Origin: Nyssa sinensis
Taxonomy: Eukaryota > Streptophyta > Magnoliopsida > Cornales > Nyssaceae
DNA: 64,000 bases
Reading direction: 5' to 3'
Assembly: GCA_008638375.1 (NCBI GenBank)
Contig: CM018046.1
Span: 40,849,706 to 40,913,705 of the forward strand
Position 1 is the first letter of the stretch; every line of letters starts with the position of its first letter. Positions 51,901-59,413 of this stretch are shown piece after piece. The position numbers were made by a program, and so were the translations under genes. The notes beneath the pieces were generated by a model, which was not told where the DNA came from, ran no database searches, and worked only from the letters and a program-made list of their open reading frames with translations.

Positions 51901-54900
51901 AAAATTTTAGTCTGAATTTTGGATGTGAGCTAAAATTTTGGGTGATAATGAGAGAAATAATAGGTAAAAATTGGACTAGACTAAAATTTTAGGGTGGACT
52001 AATTTGAAAAAGGCTAGAATTTTACATGTATAAAAAATATTTCCTAAAAATTTTGGGTGGGCTAGAGCCAGGCCTAGCCCACCTGTAGTCCCGCCCTTGT
52101 GCATGTGGTTGTGTAGTGAAAACATGAAAGTTCCTCATTCTTAGCTTCATAATAATGTCAAGCTGCATCTTGGCTTATCATTTTTGTCTCTGTCAATGCA
52201 TTACATGTGCAGGAATGCCCAGTTGGCACTTACAAAGATGTTGAAGGCTCTGATGCATGTCTTTGCACTCCTTGTCCCCTCGAGCCTCTTCCCAATCGTG
52301 CGAATTTTATTTATGTAAGAGGTAATTCTAATTCGTGTGCTTTGACTCCTGCTCTACTGTTTCTCCCCTTTCCTTTTCTGGAAATTAATTATTTTATTCA
52401 TTGTTGTACATGCGGATGCAGGGGGAGTTACGCAACCATTTTGTCCCTACAAATGTATGTCTGACAAGTACAGGATGCCAAACTGTTATACACCTCTGGA
52501 GGAGCTGATGTATACCTTTGGGGGGCCCTGGCCTTTTTCGCTATTGTTGTCGTGCGCCCTGGTGCTTCTAGCTCTGTTGTTAAGTACTCTGCGAATCAAA
52601 TTGGTTGGATCTGGTGGTTCTAATCACACAACAAATTCAATTGAACACCAAAGCCATCAGCATTTCCCTTATCTTCTTTCCCTATCAGAGGTACATTACA
52701 TTTTGTAAATATTCCCAGTTCAACCTATGCTGTAGCTATAAAAGTGAGCAGGTGCAGTGTTTTTTATTTTTATTTTGTTTTGTGCATTATAATTATTTAA
52801 TTCTCAGGTACGAGGGACCAGAGCAGATGAAACTCAAAGCCACGTTCACAGAATGTACTTTATGGGTCCCAATACCTTCAGAGAACCCTGGCATCTTCCT
52901 TACTCTCCTCCCAATGCAATTATTGAGATTGTGTAAGTAAGCACTTGAACAATGAAAGGCATTGAGTACTGGAAAATTTTGATGCTGGTGTAGATTGTAA
53001 GACTATTTTGGTTTGTTATATTTGGCAACATCATTTTTCTTTTTCTTTATCAATGGGATAGAAGATGCTAGGAACATGGTTTGTCAAATCACTGAGAACG
53101 TGTCTTCACTATTTTTTTCCCCTTAAATGATTATCAATGATAAAAATTGAACCCTTAACACCCCCCCCCAAAAAAAAATAAATAAAAAATAAAATAAAAA
53201 ATAAATAAAAGAATGCCATGGCAGCATTATTAAACATCAACCAATCACTTGTTAACCTTTGTGGTGAACATTTTCCGTCTTTGGTGCTTTTGTCGATTCA
53301 GAAGTCTGTATTATTCATAATATTCAACTGCACTGGTGGTTGGTTGGTGAAAGATTCCTTAGTGAAACCTAACAATTGAAAATACTGACGCTGCCATCTC
53401 TTGACTTCAATTTTTTTCTTTTATAATGCAAACTATTTTGAGCTGCAGGTATGAAGATGCTTTTAACAGATTTATTGACGAGATAAACTCTGTTGCTGCT
53501 TACAATTGGTGGGAAGGGTCAGTGCATAGCATACTATCAGTGCTTGCATATCCTTGTGCCTGGTCCTGGAAACAGTGGTGTAGGAGAAATAAAATACATC
53601 GCCTTCAGGAGTATGTCAAGTCTGAATACGATCATTCGTGTTTACGTTCCTGCCGTTCACGAGCTCTATACAAAGGAATGAAGGTTTGACTTATTTATTA
53701 CTATGGAGCCATTTTCTTTCCATTGCTTAAGTTTCCCTTGCATGACATTTTACTTCATTAGAATCCTTCACACAAGGCAATGACTACAGAAATCTCTGCT
53801 GAAGTTTGCCAGGTTGATACTGACCTTGTCTGGCATCCCTTGTTACTGAGTCATTGGTGTCGATAATACTAAAGAGAATTCTTGTTTCTCATTATCTTTT
53901 TATTTTTCAATTGTTGGAACATCTTGCAAAAAGAATTGTACTTAAGAACAGGAAAAGAAATGTGAAGTTATAAGATTCTTGGCACATGGCAGACGTGTAG
54001 TGGTGATAGACTTGCCTATGGATAGTGGTGGACCCAGGAATTATCCCCCCGCCCCCCCACCCACCTTTTTTTCTTTTTTGAAGGGAGGGGGGGAAGAATT
54101 TCAAAATTGAGTCTTCCAACTAAGAACTTATTGTTTGAATTACTCCTACTACTTTATGGGTACAATATCCCTTGTGGTTTCCTAAGCATGATATGCGCTA
54201 AGTGTGGATGTTGAAAGAGTCTACTTGGCTGGCTATGTCACATTCCACATGACAGAAACATGCCATCTGGGTACGATTATACAATATACATTATCTCTCT
54301 TTTTATACTTTTGAAATGAAATAGAAGTTTTGGAAGATTTTTGGCAATGATGAAAACCTTAGGTTATACTATCCTATAAATGTTGATCAAGTTACATCAT
54401 CTCATCATTCTTGATGATCAACAAATGTGAATAGGTTCATATTGCCCTCACTACTCCCCAGCCTTCTGTGAGAAAGATGATGATAACATACTGTCATACT
54501 GTCATACTCTCAACGACATTTTTTTCTTATGTTTTTTGTAAGACATTTTCATCTGTTCTGCCATGTGTTCATATGAGTAAAAATTAATGCAGGTCGGAGC
54601 AACACCAGATTTGATGGTTGCATACATTGATTTCTTCCTTGGTGGTGATGAAAAACGTTTAGACATGGTTACAAGTATACAGAAGAGGTTTCCCATGTGC
54701 ATAATTTTTGGTGGGGATGGAAGCTACATGTCACCCTATAATCTTCAGAGTGACACATTGTTGACAAATCTTCTTGGCCAGGTCTCTGGACAGTCTGAGA
54801 TTTTGAGTTGTGTTAGTAATCATTCATTTGAATATTCTTATCTGACATAAAAGGGTATGTTTTCTTATTCTCAGCATGTCCCTGCGACTGTCTGGAATCG

Positions 54901-57900
54901 TTTGGTGGGTGGCTTGAATGCCCAGTTAAGGACCGTGAGGCATCGCTCCATTCGTTCTGCTCTAGTCCCTGTCATTCAATGGATCAGAAGTCATGGAAAC
55001 CCCCAACTTGAGTTTCATGGGGTCAAAATTGAGCTCGGTTGGTTCCAGGCTACTGCTACTGGTTACTATCAATTGGGTATTTTGGTAATGGTTGGTGATT
55101 ATTCTCTCCACAATTTGCACCAGTCTGATTTGTCAGACAGAAGTATTGACGAGTGTCCAAGGTAAGAATAATTGTACCCAATAGATTGCTTCAGCTGGTT
55201 AATCCAAGTGCAGTTCACACAAATCCTGCAGCATAATCTTCTGGACATATTAAGAAACATGTTCTTGGTCCTGGGATTATCCATTGTTTAATAAGAATTT
55301 AGGGTGTTTATATCCTGTCTCTGACACGTGCACCAAGCTAGACAAATATTAATGGATTGGTTTGTTAAGTTGTTCTGGTCTTGCTGTATAATTCTGTATG
55401 AAGATGTTGCAGTGCGCAGTCCGCCTCTATTCTATGCTGTTCATTTAGGCTGCCTCACTATCTTGTCTAATGTGCTCATGAGAAAACATATAGATGAAAA
55501 TATCTAAAAGTTGGACAAATATGATTTCCTCACCCTTTACTGGAAAGTAAACGCATTTAAATTGGACTCAAAAAAAGAAAAGAATGGTTTTGCAATCTGG
55601 AAAAACATATGCCAGATGCATAAATTGTGGCAATAGAAGATGCTGAACACTTCCTTTATCTTCACTTAGAGCTACCTTCTAATTGATATGGATGTAATAG
55701 CATATCTTTTCTAATCATAAGATTGGTTATTCCAAACCCCAATTTGTTAGCACGCTGTAGAATAATAAGTAATTATAATAACAAGAACAATCTCTAGGGG
55801 ACAAAATTAATTATTGTGGACTTATGGTTAAACGTCTTTTGAGGCCAGCAAATCTAGAACTTCTGTGCATATCTATGTCAGTCAGCCTAAATTATATTCA
55901 ACTTGGTATTAAGTGGTGTCATGTTTTCTTCTCAAGTAATATTCAGGAAAGTTTGCTGCAGTTACATAAAATTCTTCTAATCCTCATATTGTGTTTTAAG
56001 CCCTCAATGTTCAGATATGGTGCCATTGTAATTGATGGGAAACAAAGTACTGTTGATTGATAATAACAACAATTTTATGGGTTTTAGACAGTTAATTATT
56101 GGGTCTTACATATGTCTTGGTTGGCTAGACTCGTTGAATTTTTTTCATCGTATTAAGAGGTATTGTTGGTTTTCGTGGTCCTTTTTTTCAGGAATGTTGC
56201 CACTGTTGCACAAAAAGGTTTTAAGAAACTACAGCAGAGTCAGACATATATGAGCCATGCTTTATCTCGCAAAAGGATTTCCAGTGGAATTAATGGAGGT
56301 CTTATAAATGATGCTACCTTGAAATCTTTGGACTTCAGAAGGGACTTTCTCTTTCCATTTTCTCTGTTATTGCATAATACCAGACCCGTCGGACGTCAGG
56401 TACTTGGATGAAATTATAGGCAGCACCTCAACATTGTTCATTGCGTGATATCTGGATATTATGTATGTTTCAGGAGACCCTACAGCTGCTGATCTCTATC
56501 ATGCTGTTGGCGGACCTTTCCATCACCCTTCTTACACTGGTTCAATTCTATTGGATGTCTCTTGGAGCATTTCTTGCTGTCTTGCTTATTCTTCCTCTAG
56601 CCTTGCTTTCTCCCTTCCCAGCAGGCTTAAATGCCTTATTCAGTAAAGGTCCCAGGAGGGCATCACTTGCTCGTGTCTATGCATTGTGGAATGCTACCTC
56701 TCTGTTGAACATTGTAAGTCATATCAAGTGCACCATGAATTTAGTGGAATTTACCAGCTGCATATGTTGCTGCCTGTAAAAAGCTGCAAAGGCTTTTGGC
56801 ATAAATCAATCTTTCATGAACTCTTTCTAAACTTGTAAGGTGAAACCTTTCTTACAAGCATCTAGTCAAAAGCCATAAGCCACACCCGAATCCACCATAC
56901 TCATTATGTATGACTTGCATTAAGTTAAAATAATGAAATTCCTCTCACAATTTCTTCTGATATAAATGAATAAAGCCTCAAAAATATGAGGAGGCCCAAA
57001 GGGATCATATGCTGCAAATTTAATTGTGCTCCAACTAGAGTGAGTGAGTAGGTAAGGTTGCTTACAGTTATTCATGAAGCAAGGAAACTCCAGTGTCCAG
57101 CCTCAGACATGATATATTTGAGATATGCTAATTGTGTTTTTTTATCTCGTAGTGTAATTTTTTAGCTAATAAGAATTACAAGTTTCTATACATATGCACA
57201 ACTGTACATATATATGTGGAAAATAATGGTATGGCACATATGAAAAAGAAACATTATAAATGCATTTTATGTTTGCTATAAATAGAAAAAGGGGGGGGGG
57301 GGGTGAGAGTAGAAAGAGTATGCTTTCAAAGAGCTTGTACATCATGTTATTTAAAATTTTATGTTTAAATACCTACCTGGCTCTACGCCAAGTATCTTTG
57401 CTTGTTAAATTTTTACCAATATTGCTTTCTGCAGGTTGTGGCTTTCATCTGTGGCATATTTTATTATGGAGTTTTCTCTTTGCAGCCAACTGAAGGGTCA
57501 AATAGGTGGAATAATAGAAGGTGAGGCCATTGTGTTCTTGATCATCCTATTTGAAAAAGAAAAACATTAAATTATAATAAAGGATTTAAACTTAGGCTCC
57601 AGCATGCTAGGATGAACATACAAAAACAAAGTATGAAGTTTGTTAGTTTGTGCCATGTTGGGACGTTGGAGGTCCTTTTGCAAGTTATAGTTCCTAGAAA
57701 ACCTCTGGAGGGGAATATCAAATTGTTCCACCGACCAGTTCTATCTCAGATTATGCTAATATTATTGTTGCATCATAGGGTAAAATCTTCATTCAGAAAA
57801 TTGTCTGACAGTTTTTAAATAGGGCCTAGCTGGTGAAAGGTTCTATGTAATTCATTCAAATTAAGGGGTAATGGCAGAGAAAGTAAAGCTGAAAAATTTG

Positions 57901-58418
57901 GAGATGTCATTTTAGTCTCTCATATTTTGATAGAAGATATGATCTTTGTCAACCTGGTATTGCAAACAAGATCAATCTTTACTGAAGTTCAACACACGGG
58001 AAATACCGTTTCTTATTTGCACCCTACCCTTTCAATTGGGGACTCACACCAATCTATGAAGCAAATTTTCTTTTACAGTGAACAATCTATTGAAATCTAC
58101 AGAAATAACAATTTTGTAAGATGGGACTCCCTGTTAAGATGTGGAGAAATTCTATAGATTAGTAGTTTTAGTTCTCATCTTTATTTCTCTTTTTATTTAG
58201 GTCTTCTAGACTTGATTTTTTTTGGAAATTAACTTAGCTTTTAAATTGTTTGTAACATCAGGGAGGATGACAAATGGTGGCTTTTGCCTACCATCTTGTT
58301 GCTATTCAAATCAATACAAGCTCGTTTTGTCGACTGGCACATAGCAAATCTAGAGGTCCAGGATTTTTCTCTCTTTTGTCCAGATCCAGATACTTTTTGG
58401 GCGCATGAATCTATTTAG
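17342..58418 (+). CDS. Large glycine-rich transmembrane protein, At5g11700-like, 22 coding exons, 1451 aa
   Basis: The 22 exons listed separately join to one open frame of 1451 codons plus TAG, with GT-AG at all 21 introns and phases that match at every junction. Residues 1-29 look like a signal peptide (hydrophobic core about 4-24). Residues 30-800 form an N-glycosylation-rich extracellular part with four glycine-rich blocks (about 175-280, 285-305, 612-672, 698-758). Residues 805-880 are cysteine-rich and resemble the TNFR/ephrin-receptor-like (GCC2/GCC3) module. A transmembrane segment lies at about 892-910, and hydrophobic segments at about 1296-1317, 1321-1338 and 1366-1387. Length and order match the plant family of Arabidopsis At5g11700, At4g32920 and At5g47020, from memory. 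No kinase domain is present, so 'ephrin receptor kinase' names are misleading. The ATG at 17342 is chosen because an in-frame TGA at 17333 blocks extension and the signal peptide follows directly. The function of the family is not known to me; a cell-surface or endomembrane role is inference. Confidence 0.93.
19062..19177 (+). CDS. Exon 2 (aa 283-321)
   Basis: Continues the glycine-rich block as KGFGTISAAGG and GWGGGGGGRISL, then a short beta-like stretch ending in VHG. The acceptor is GATAG|G and the donor CATG|GTTTGT. The split GG codon is completed in exon 3. Confidence 0.92.
19447..19700. mobile_element. hAT-like MITE in intron 2, 254 bp
   Basis: Left end CAATGGCGGAAGTAG and right end CTGGCTCTGACCTTG form an imperfect inverted repeat. 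Flanks GACAGTGG (19439-19446) and GACAGAGG (19701-19708) match at 7 of 8. The interior is A/T and C homopolymers. The ends resemble those of the elements at 51850 and 60225. Confidence 0.65.
20381..20552 (-). mobile_element. Truncated non-LTR retroposon with 19-bp target duplication
   Basis: TTAGGTCTTGACTTACCAA occurs perfectly at 20362-20380 and 20553-20571. The 172-bp insert begins CTCAACTCAAC, which read on the minus strand is a GTTGAGTTGAG tail of the kind found at the end of RTE-type LINEs and their SINEs. CTTTATCCGGGCTTGGGAC inside is a widespread plant repeat motif. Confidence 0.55.
21185..22690 (+). mobile_element. L1-type LINE fragment in intron 2, sense, interrupted by another LINE
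   Basis: Frames broken by stops still show reverse transcriptase signatures: SFNASFIDLIP and ALDIRGFRSITLVG (21250-21355), a D.EKTCD catalytic-region start (21549-21570), then after the insert FEKMG, VMEALSRL-like and LGVLLGSSFKAKVVWNAV (22510-22575). It is a 5'-truncated, decayed L1 ORF2. Confidence 0.8.
21571..22000 (-). mobile_element. 3' end of an L1 LINE inserted antisense into the sense L1
   Basis: The plus strand shows a T13 run at 21571-21583, the copied poly-A tail. Reading leftwards on the minus strand gives the LINE zinc-binding C-terminus (DIWGMVLSLFGFSWVMSS, then APLCFLWCLWRERNTIFF in the next frame). The 158-aa open stretch is the remains of this domain, not a host gene. Confidence 0.8.
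23103..23125. repeat. Poly-C run, 23 bases, in intron 2
   Basis: An unbroken C tract followed by C/A-rich sequence. Similar C or G runs recur through the gene's introns. Confidence 0.95.
24066..24274 (+). CDS. Exon 3 (aa 322-391)
   Basis: Encodes GGLSIGCPWNAGAAGTYFDA through PLWTNVYVENNAKV to LLWTRVQ, a segment strongly conserved in the family. Ends in phase 0 at CAG|GTTGTC. Confidence 0.93.
24701..24782 (+). mobile_element. tRNA-derived SINE in intron 3
   Basis: A box TGGCGTAGTGG (24710-24720) and B box GGTTTGAATCC (24752-24762) are near-consensus and 31 bp apart, with an A-rich region following. No clear target duplication was found. There is no cloverleaf, so it is not called a tRNA gene. 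Confidence 0.7.
25868..26018 (+). mobile_element. Au SINE in intron 3
   Basis: The order GATAAGGTTGCTTTATTGTG, CACGGGTTCATCTC (B box), GGGGTAAGACTACGTACAT, CTTCCCAAACCCCGCAGTGG, GAGCCTCGTGCGCTGGGC, TGCCCTT matches the plant Au SINE family from start to end. Orientation is plus, with a few substitutions. Confidence 0.85.
26282..26401 (+). CDS. Exon 4 (aa 392-431)
   Basis: A 40-codon phase 0-0 exon encoding VRGQISLLCGGNIIFGL and FELVAEELLMSDSIIK. The 10.5-kb intron with nested transposons follows. Confidence 0.92.
27340..27725 (+). mobile_element. RTE-type LINE remnant in intron 4
   Basis: Broken frames give LRDCKMPAMLMGKFCKMAIR, PIMLCSSNVG, then VEMKMLRWMGGNTRKD and HLKWSGQV. These match the end of the reverse transcriptase of plant RTE LINEs (CDRKMP.RLKGKFYR, MRMLRWMCGNTRKD, LRWFGHVQ) in order. 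It abuts the L1 element directly. Confidence 0.8.
28902..31607 (-). mobile_element. 2.7-kb solo LTR (Gypsy, Tekay-like) inside the L1, minus strand
   Basis: The plus strand starts TGTCATGACCCACACCCC and ends TAGGATATTATA. Read on the minus strand this is a decayed TGTAATATCC start and a GGGTCATGACA end, the same termini as the 4-kb LTR at 1475. Flanks GTTAG (28897-28901) and GTTAC (31608-31612) match at 4 of 5. No internal region is present. Confidence 0.7.
30886..31008. repeat. TG/TA microsatellite within the 2.7-kb LTR
   Basis: A (GT)n run passes into (TA)n with interspersed CATATGTATA units. Confidence 0.9.
32635..34209 (+). mobile_element. 1.6-kb solo LTR (SIRE-like Copia) inside the L1
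   Basis: Starts TGTTAGCCCTAAAGG and ends GGGCAACA, with a perfect 5-bp duplication AAGAT (32630-32634, 34210-34214). Removing it and one duplicate joins the LINE frame exactly (FLWGGKKD to ERKTHLVSWE). It has a TATA box TATAAATAG at 33637-33645 and the TTCACCCCCCCCCCTCTAGG end region typical of SIRE-type LTRs. Confidence 0.88.
33120..33545 (+). repeat. Array of CAGTCGACTG-type palindromes inside the SIRE-like LTR
   Basis: At least ten copies or near copies of the palindrome CAGTCGACTG (variants CAGTTGACTG, CAGTGGACTG, TAGTCGACTA) occur in about 420 bp. At 33245-33300 they form a 22-bp tandem unit with GATTCATAGAAC between cores. Confidence 0.85.
36888..37016 (+). CDS. Exon 5 (aa 432-474)
   Basis: Encodes VYGAFRVAVKMLLMWNSGIQ, then IDGGGNTIVTTSVLEVRNLV. 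Phase 0 at both ends. It resumes the family pattern directly after the transposon-filled intron 4. Confidence 0.92.
37120..37245 (+). CDS. Exon 6 (aa 475-516)
   Basis: Encodes ENSVISSNKYLAVYGQGLLK, then LTGHGDAIKGQRLSLSLFYN. Separated from exon 5 by an ordinary 103-bp intron. Confidence 0.92.
38257..38312 (+). CDS. Exon 7 (aa 517-534)
   Basis: A 56-bp microexon-sized segment encoding VGSGSLLQAPLDDDNSKS. It ends AT|GTGAGT, so a methionine codon is split over the intron. Confidence 0.88.
38414..38513 (+). CDS. Exon 8 (aa 535-568)
   Basis: Encodes VTKSRCESPTCPMDLITPPD, then DCHVNYTLSFSLQ, with four cysteines that match the family. Confidence 0.92.
39313..39382 (+). repeat. Perfect 35-bp tandem duplication in intron 8
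   Basis: A 35-bp unit (39313-39347) beginning TTATCGAATTCAATTTAC is repeated exactly at 39348-39382. The lack of differences suggests a recent event. Confidence 0.9.
39707..39732. repeat. TA microsatellite in intron 8
   Basis: A pure TA run of about 13 units. Confidence 0.9.
41032..41336 (-). mobile_element. TRIM (miniature LTR retrotransposon), 305 bp, minus strand
   Basis: Two 74-bp LTRs lie at 41032-41105 and 41263-41336, both starting TGTTAGAACAC on the plus strand. Flanks GACAC (41027-41031) and GACGC (41337-41341) match at 4 of 5. On the minus strand the LTR is TGTGAGAACC...TTCTAACA. Directly after it comes TGATATCAAAGTC, close to the initiator-Met-tRNA primer site TGGTATCAGAGC. A purine tract GAAGGAGAG directly precedes the second LTR. 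No coding capacity. Confidence 0.82.
41716..41833 (+). CDS. Exon 9 (aa 569-607)
   Basis: Encodes ICRVEDILVSGLIKGSILHI and HRARTVVVDTDGMITTSEF. The donor TTTG|GTAATA is followed by a 193-bp intron. Confidence 0.92.
42027..42236 (+). CDS. Exon 10 (aa 608-677)
   Basis: The third glycine-rich block: GCRKGIGKGNYSNGAGGGAG, HGGRGGSGFF, then ADLPCELGSGTEGP and HAAGGGMI. Acceptor TTTCAG|GT, donor ATTG|GTAAGC. Confidence 0.92.
42237..46165 (+). other. Intron 10, mostly unexplained
   Basis: Contains C runs (42801-42819, 44581-44595), CT-rich repeats with two copies of a TCTGTGTAGCACCC word near 43348 and 43417, and a region at about 43.7-45.3 kb of normal base composition with broken short frames on the minus strand. 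The last looks like a decayed insertion or pseudogene, but I could not identify it. Confidence 0.35.
46166..46490 (+). CDS. Exon 11 (aa 678-785)
   Basis: Encodes a conserved ectodomain segment with the fourth glycine-rich block (GGLGGGSGGTILLFLQALAL and GGHGGLLGGGGGGGGRVHFH). The acceptor is ACTAG|TG, and the preceding G is supplied by exon 10. Confidence 0.92.
46699..46879 (-). mobile_element. Au-like SINE in intron 11, minus strand
   Basis: Read on the minus strand: TTGGTGCAATGCTAAAAGC, AGCTGCCAAGCGTGAGAAC, a decayed B box GTTTGAGTTTGAGTC, GCATAGGGGCAGGACTG, CCCAGCACCCCGCGTACGGG and CACTGGGTAATGGCC. This is the Au SINE order with more drift than the copy in intron 3. Confidence 0.7.
47956..48679. 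mobile_element. Non-autonomous hAT element in intron 11, 724 bp
   Basis: Perfect 8-bp duplication GGTAAAAC (47948-47955, 48680-48687). Inverted ends are CAAGGATCAAAATTTCGTTT and, read inward from the right, CAATGATCAAAAATTCGTTT. The interior has repeated GTTTCC and GAAACGG words and no ORF. Confidence 0.85.
48989..49082 (+). CDS. Exon 12 (aa 786-817)
   Basis: Encodes GGVGDGSGLHGEEGTITGKR, then CPKGLYGIYCE, which opens the cysteine-rich module. Phase 0 donor GAG|GTATGT. Confidence 0.92.
49083..50463. other. First part of intron 12
   Basis: No gene. TGGATCATTA near 49575 and its inverted copy near 49890 hint at another decayed inverted-repeat element (about 49550-49912), but the ends and target duplication are unclear. 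Confidence 0.3.
50464..51086. mobile_element. Inverted-repeat MITE in intron 12, about 620 bp
   Basis: CGTGGGATTTAAATCACGG (50465-50483) at the left and, read inward from the right, CATGGATTTAAATAACGG (about 51068-51085) form the terminal repeat. Both flanks are CCCACCCC-rich, consistent with a duplicated 8-9 bp target, but the simple sequence prevents an exact call. Class hAT or Mutator not resolved. Confidence 0.55.
51850..52099. mobile_element. hAT-like MITE in intron 12, 250 bp
   Basis: Perfect 8-bp duplication TGCATGTG (51842-51849, 52100-52107). Ends CAAGGGTGGAACCAGG and, inward from the right, CAAGGGCGGGACTACA. The interior is dominated by AAAATTTT words. It sits about 100 bp before exon 13. 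Confidence 0.85.
52213..52321 (+). CDS. Exon 13 (aa 818-853)
   Basis: Encodes ECPVGTYKDVEGSDACLCTP, then CPLEPLPNRANFIYVR. This is the core of the ephrin-receptor-like cysteine module (C-P-x-G-T-Y ... C-x-C-x-x-C). Confidence 0.93.
52422..52690 (+). CDS. Exon 14 (aa 854-943), with the first transmembrane segment
   Basis: Encodes the last cysteines of the module (FCPYKCMSDKYRMPNCYTPL), the conserved YTFGGPWPF turn, and a transmembrane segment SLLLSCALVLLALLLSTL (about 892-910) followed by basic RIK. Confidence 0.93.
52808..52932 (+). CDS. Exon 15 (aa 944-984)
   Basis: Encodes VRGTRADETQSHVHRMYFMG, then PNTFREPWHLPYSPPNAIIE, the strongly conserved post-membrane motif of the family. The first acceptor-like GTACG here directly follows CAG. 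Confidence 0.93.
53449..53683 (+). CDS. Exon 16 (aa 985-1063)
   Basis: Encodes YEDAFNRFIDEINSVAAYNW, WEGSVHSILSVLAYPCAWSW, and SEYDHSCLRSCRSRALYKGM. The middle part is hydrophobic and tryptophan-rich and could lie in or on the membrane. Confidence 0.93.
54593..54781 (+). CDS. Exon 17 (aa 1064-1126)
   Basis: Encodes VGATPDLMVAYIDFFLGGDE, KRFPMCIIFGGDGSYMSPYN and following residues, a conserved soluble segment with a FGGDGSYM motif. Confidence 0.93.
54875..55161 (+). CDS. Exon 18 (aa 1127-1221)
   Basis: Encodes HVPATVWNRLVGGLNAQLRT, then VKIELGWFQATATGYYQLGI and a more variable end. The donor CAAG|GTAAGA splits an arginine codon. Confidence 0.92.
56192..56399 (+). CDS. Exon 19 (aa 1222-1291)
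   Basis: Encodes a basic linker (SRKRISSGINGGLI), then KSLDFRRDFLFPFSLLLHNT and RPVGRQ, a segment conserved just before the C-terminal membrane cluster. Confidence 0.92.
56474..56713 (+). CDS. Exon 20 (aa 1292-1371), C-terminal membrane segments
   Basis: Encodes two hydrophobic segments (TLQLLISIMLLADLSITLL and LAVLLILPLALLSPFPAG), then the conserved NALFSKGPRRASLARVYALW. It follows a minimal 74-bp intron. Confidence 0.93.
57435..57520 (+). CDS. Exon 21 (aa 1372-1399)
   Basis: Completes the third C-terminal hydrophobic segment (VVAFICGIFYYGVFSL), then a polar loop PTEGSNRWNN. Donor GAAG|GTGAGG. Confidence 0.9.
58262..58418 (+). CDS. Exon 22, final coding exon (aa 1400-1451)
   Basis: Encodes EDDKWWLLPTILLLFKSIQA and RFVDWHIANLEVQDFSLFCP, ending DTFWAHESI before TAG at 58416. 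The WHIANLE..D ending is characteristic of the family. I see no clean AATAAA in the few hundred bases that follow. Confidence 0.93.
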
Positions 58419-58940
58419 TAACATTGCAGTCCAAGGCGAGCCACAGCTTCTTTGCAATGCCAACCGACTGGAAATGAGAGAAGTGCAGCCACTTGGCATG
58501 TGTAAATATGTTCAAATTTGTATAAAGTCTTGATACACGTGCAGTTTTCTTCTTTTGTAACTATAGTTGCGACGATAACTTTTGAGAGGTATAGTATGTA
58601 AAGAAGATGGATAGAAAAATACATTGTTTCTGTCACTGAACATATCTTTAGATTGAAAATTTTGTTATAAACACTACAATTTGGTCTTTAGGCTATCTCA
58701 ATTTTTCTAATCTTTGCAACATTGTACACTCAAGAGAAAGTTAAGTTTGCTAGGAAGCGCTGCATTAATGTTTACAATTAGCTAGCTTGCATTATTATAT
58801 ATCTTGCTTTATAATTTTTTGCCAACTCATTTTAAGAATGAGTCTGATAAATGCATATAACACATGTTCTTGTTACTTGCAGTGAAGCCACCAGACTTCA
58901 ATTTGACAGTTCCAAACAGGTATATGAATGCAGACACCTC
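58419..58940. other. Downstream region of the large gene
   Basis: Presumed 3' UTR then intergenic DNA. No clean AATAAA was seen close to the stop, and nothing else is recognised. Confidence 0.35.
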
Positions 58941-58947
58941 TGGGTTA

Positions 58948-59240
58948 GCTCTGATACCACTGTCACGGATGAACGCTTGTCATTCAACCCAAAAACTTAG
59001 TGAAAAGTACAAACCTTGTTAAGGTCAACTTGCAAAGAGACTAAAGTGGCCATGTTTGCTGAACAAGGAGGCTAACAGTGTCGGACGGGACACATATATG
59101 CCTCTGATGATGATGAGGAGAGAGAGAGGAGGTAAAATTTGGAGGGAAAGTAATTGAGAGAGAAAAGAGAGAGTTGTAGGAAGAGAGAGAGGAGAGACAA
59201 ATATATAAAATAAATACTCATTTTAGTTATCATTATTAGA
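58948..59240 (-). mobile_element. LTR retrotransposon remnant with exact Met-tRNA primer site
   Basis: GCTCTGATACCA at 58948-58959 is, on the minus strand, the exact primer site TGGTATCAGAGC. One base further an LTR-like sequence begins TGTCACGGATGAACG (58961), in the position expected for a minus-strand LTR ending CCGTGACA. The far LTR boundary and internal genes were not found. Confidence 0.5.
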
Positions 59241-59296
59241 TTGCATGTTTAGTGTTTAGATTCATTAGTATAAGTATAAACACCGTAATAGAAAAC

Positions 59297-59413
59297 AAAT
59301 GAGTTTTTTATCTCCAAAAATGTCTCCAAGAGGCAAGGACATGATCAAGCTAGCAAATGAGTTTTTTTATCTCCAAAAATGCTTCCAAGAAGCGAGGACA
59401 TGTGCAAGCTAGC
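59297..59413 (+). repeat. Imperfect 58-bp tandem duplication
   Basis: 59297-59354 and 59355-59413 both run from AAATGAGTTTTTT through TATCTCCAAAAATG and GAGGACATG-like words to CAAGCTAGC, with a few differences. Confidence 0.9.

Noticed and set aside
52808..52940. Read-through of exon 14 into intron 14 as an alternative end
   Set aside because: Exon 14 continues only a few codons past 52690 before losing the family pattern, while splicing to 52808 restores it exactly.
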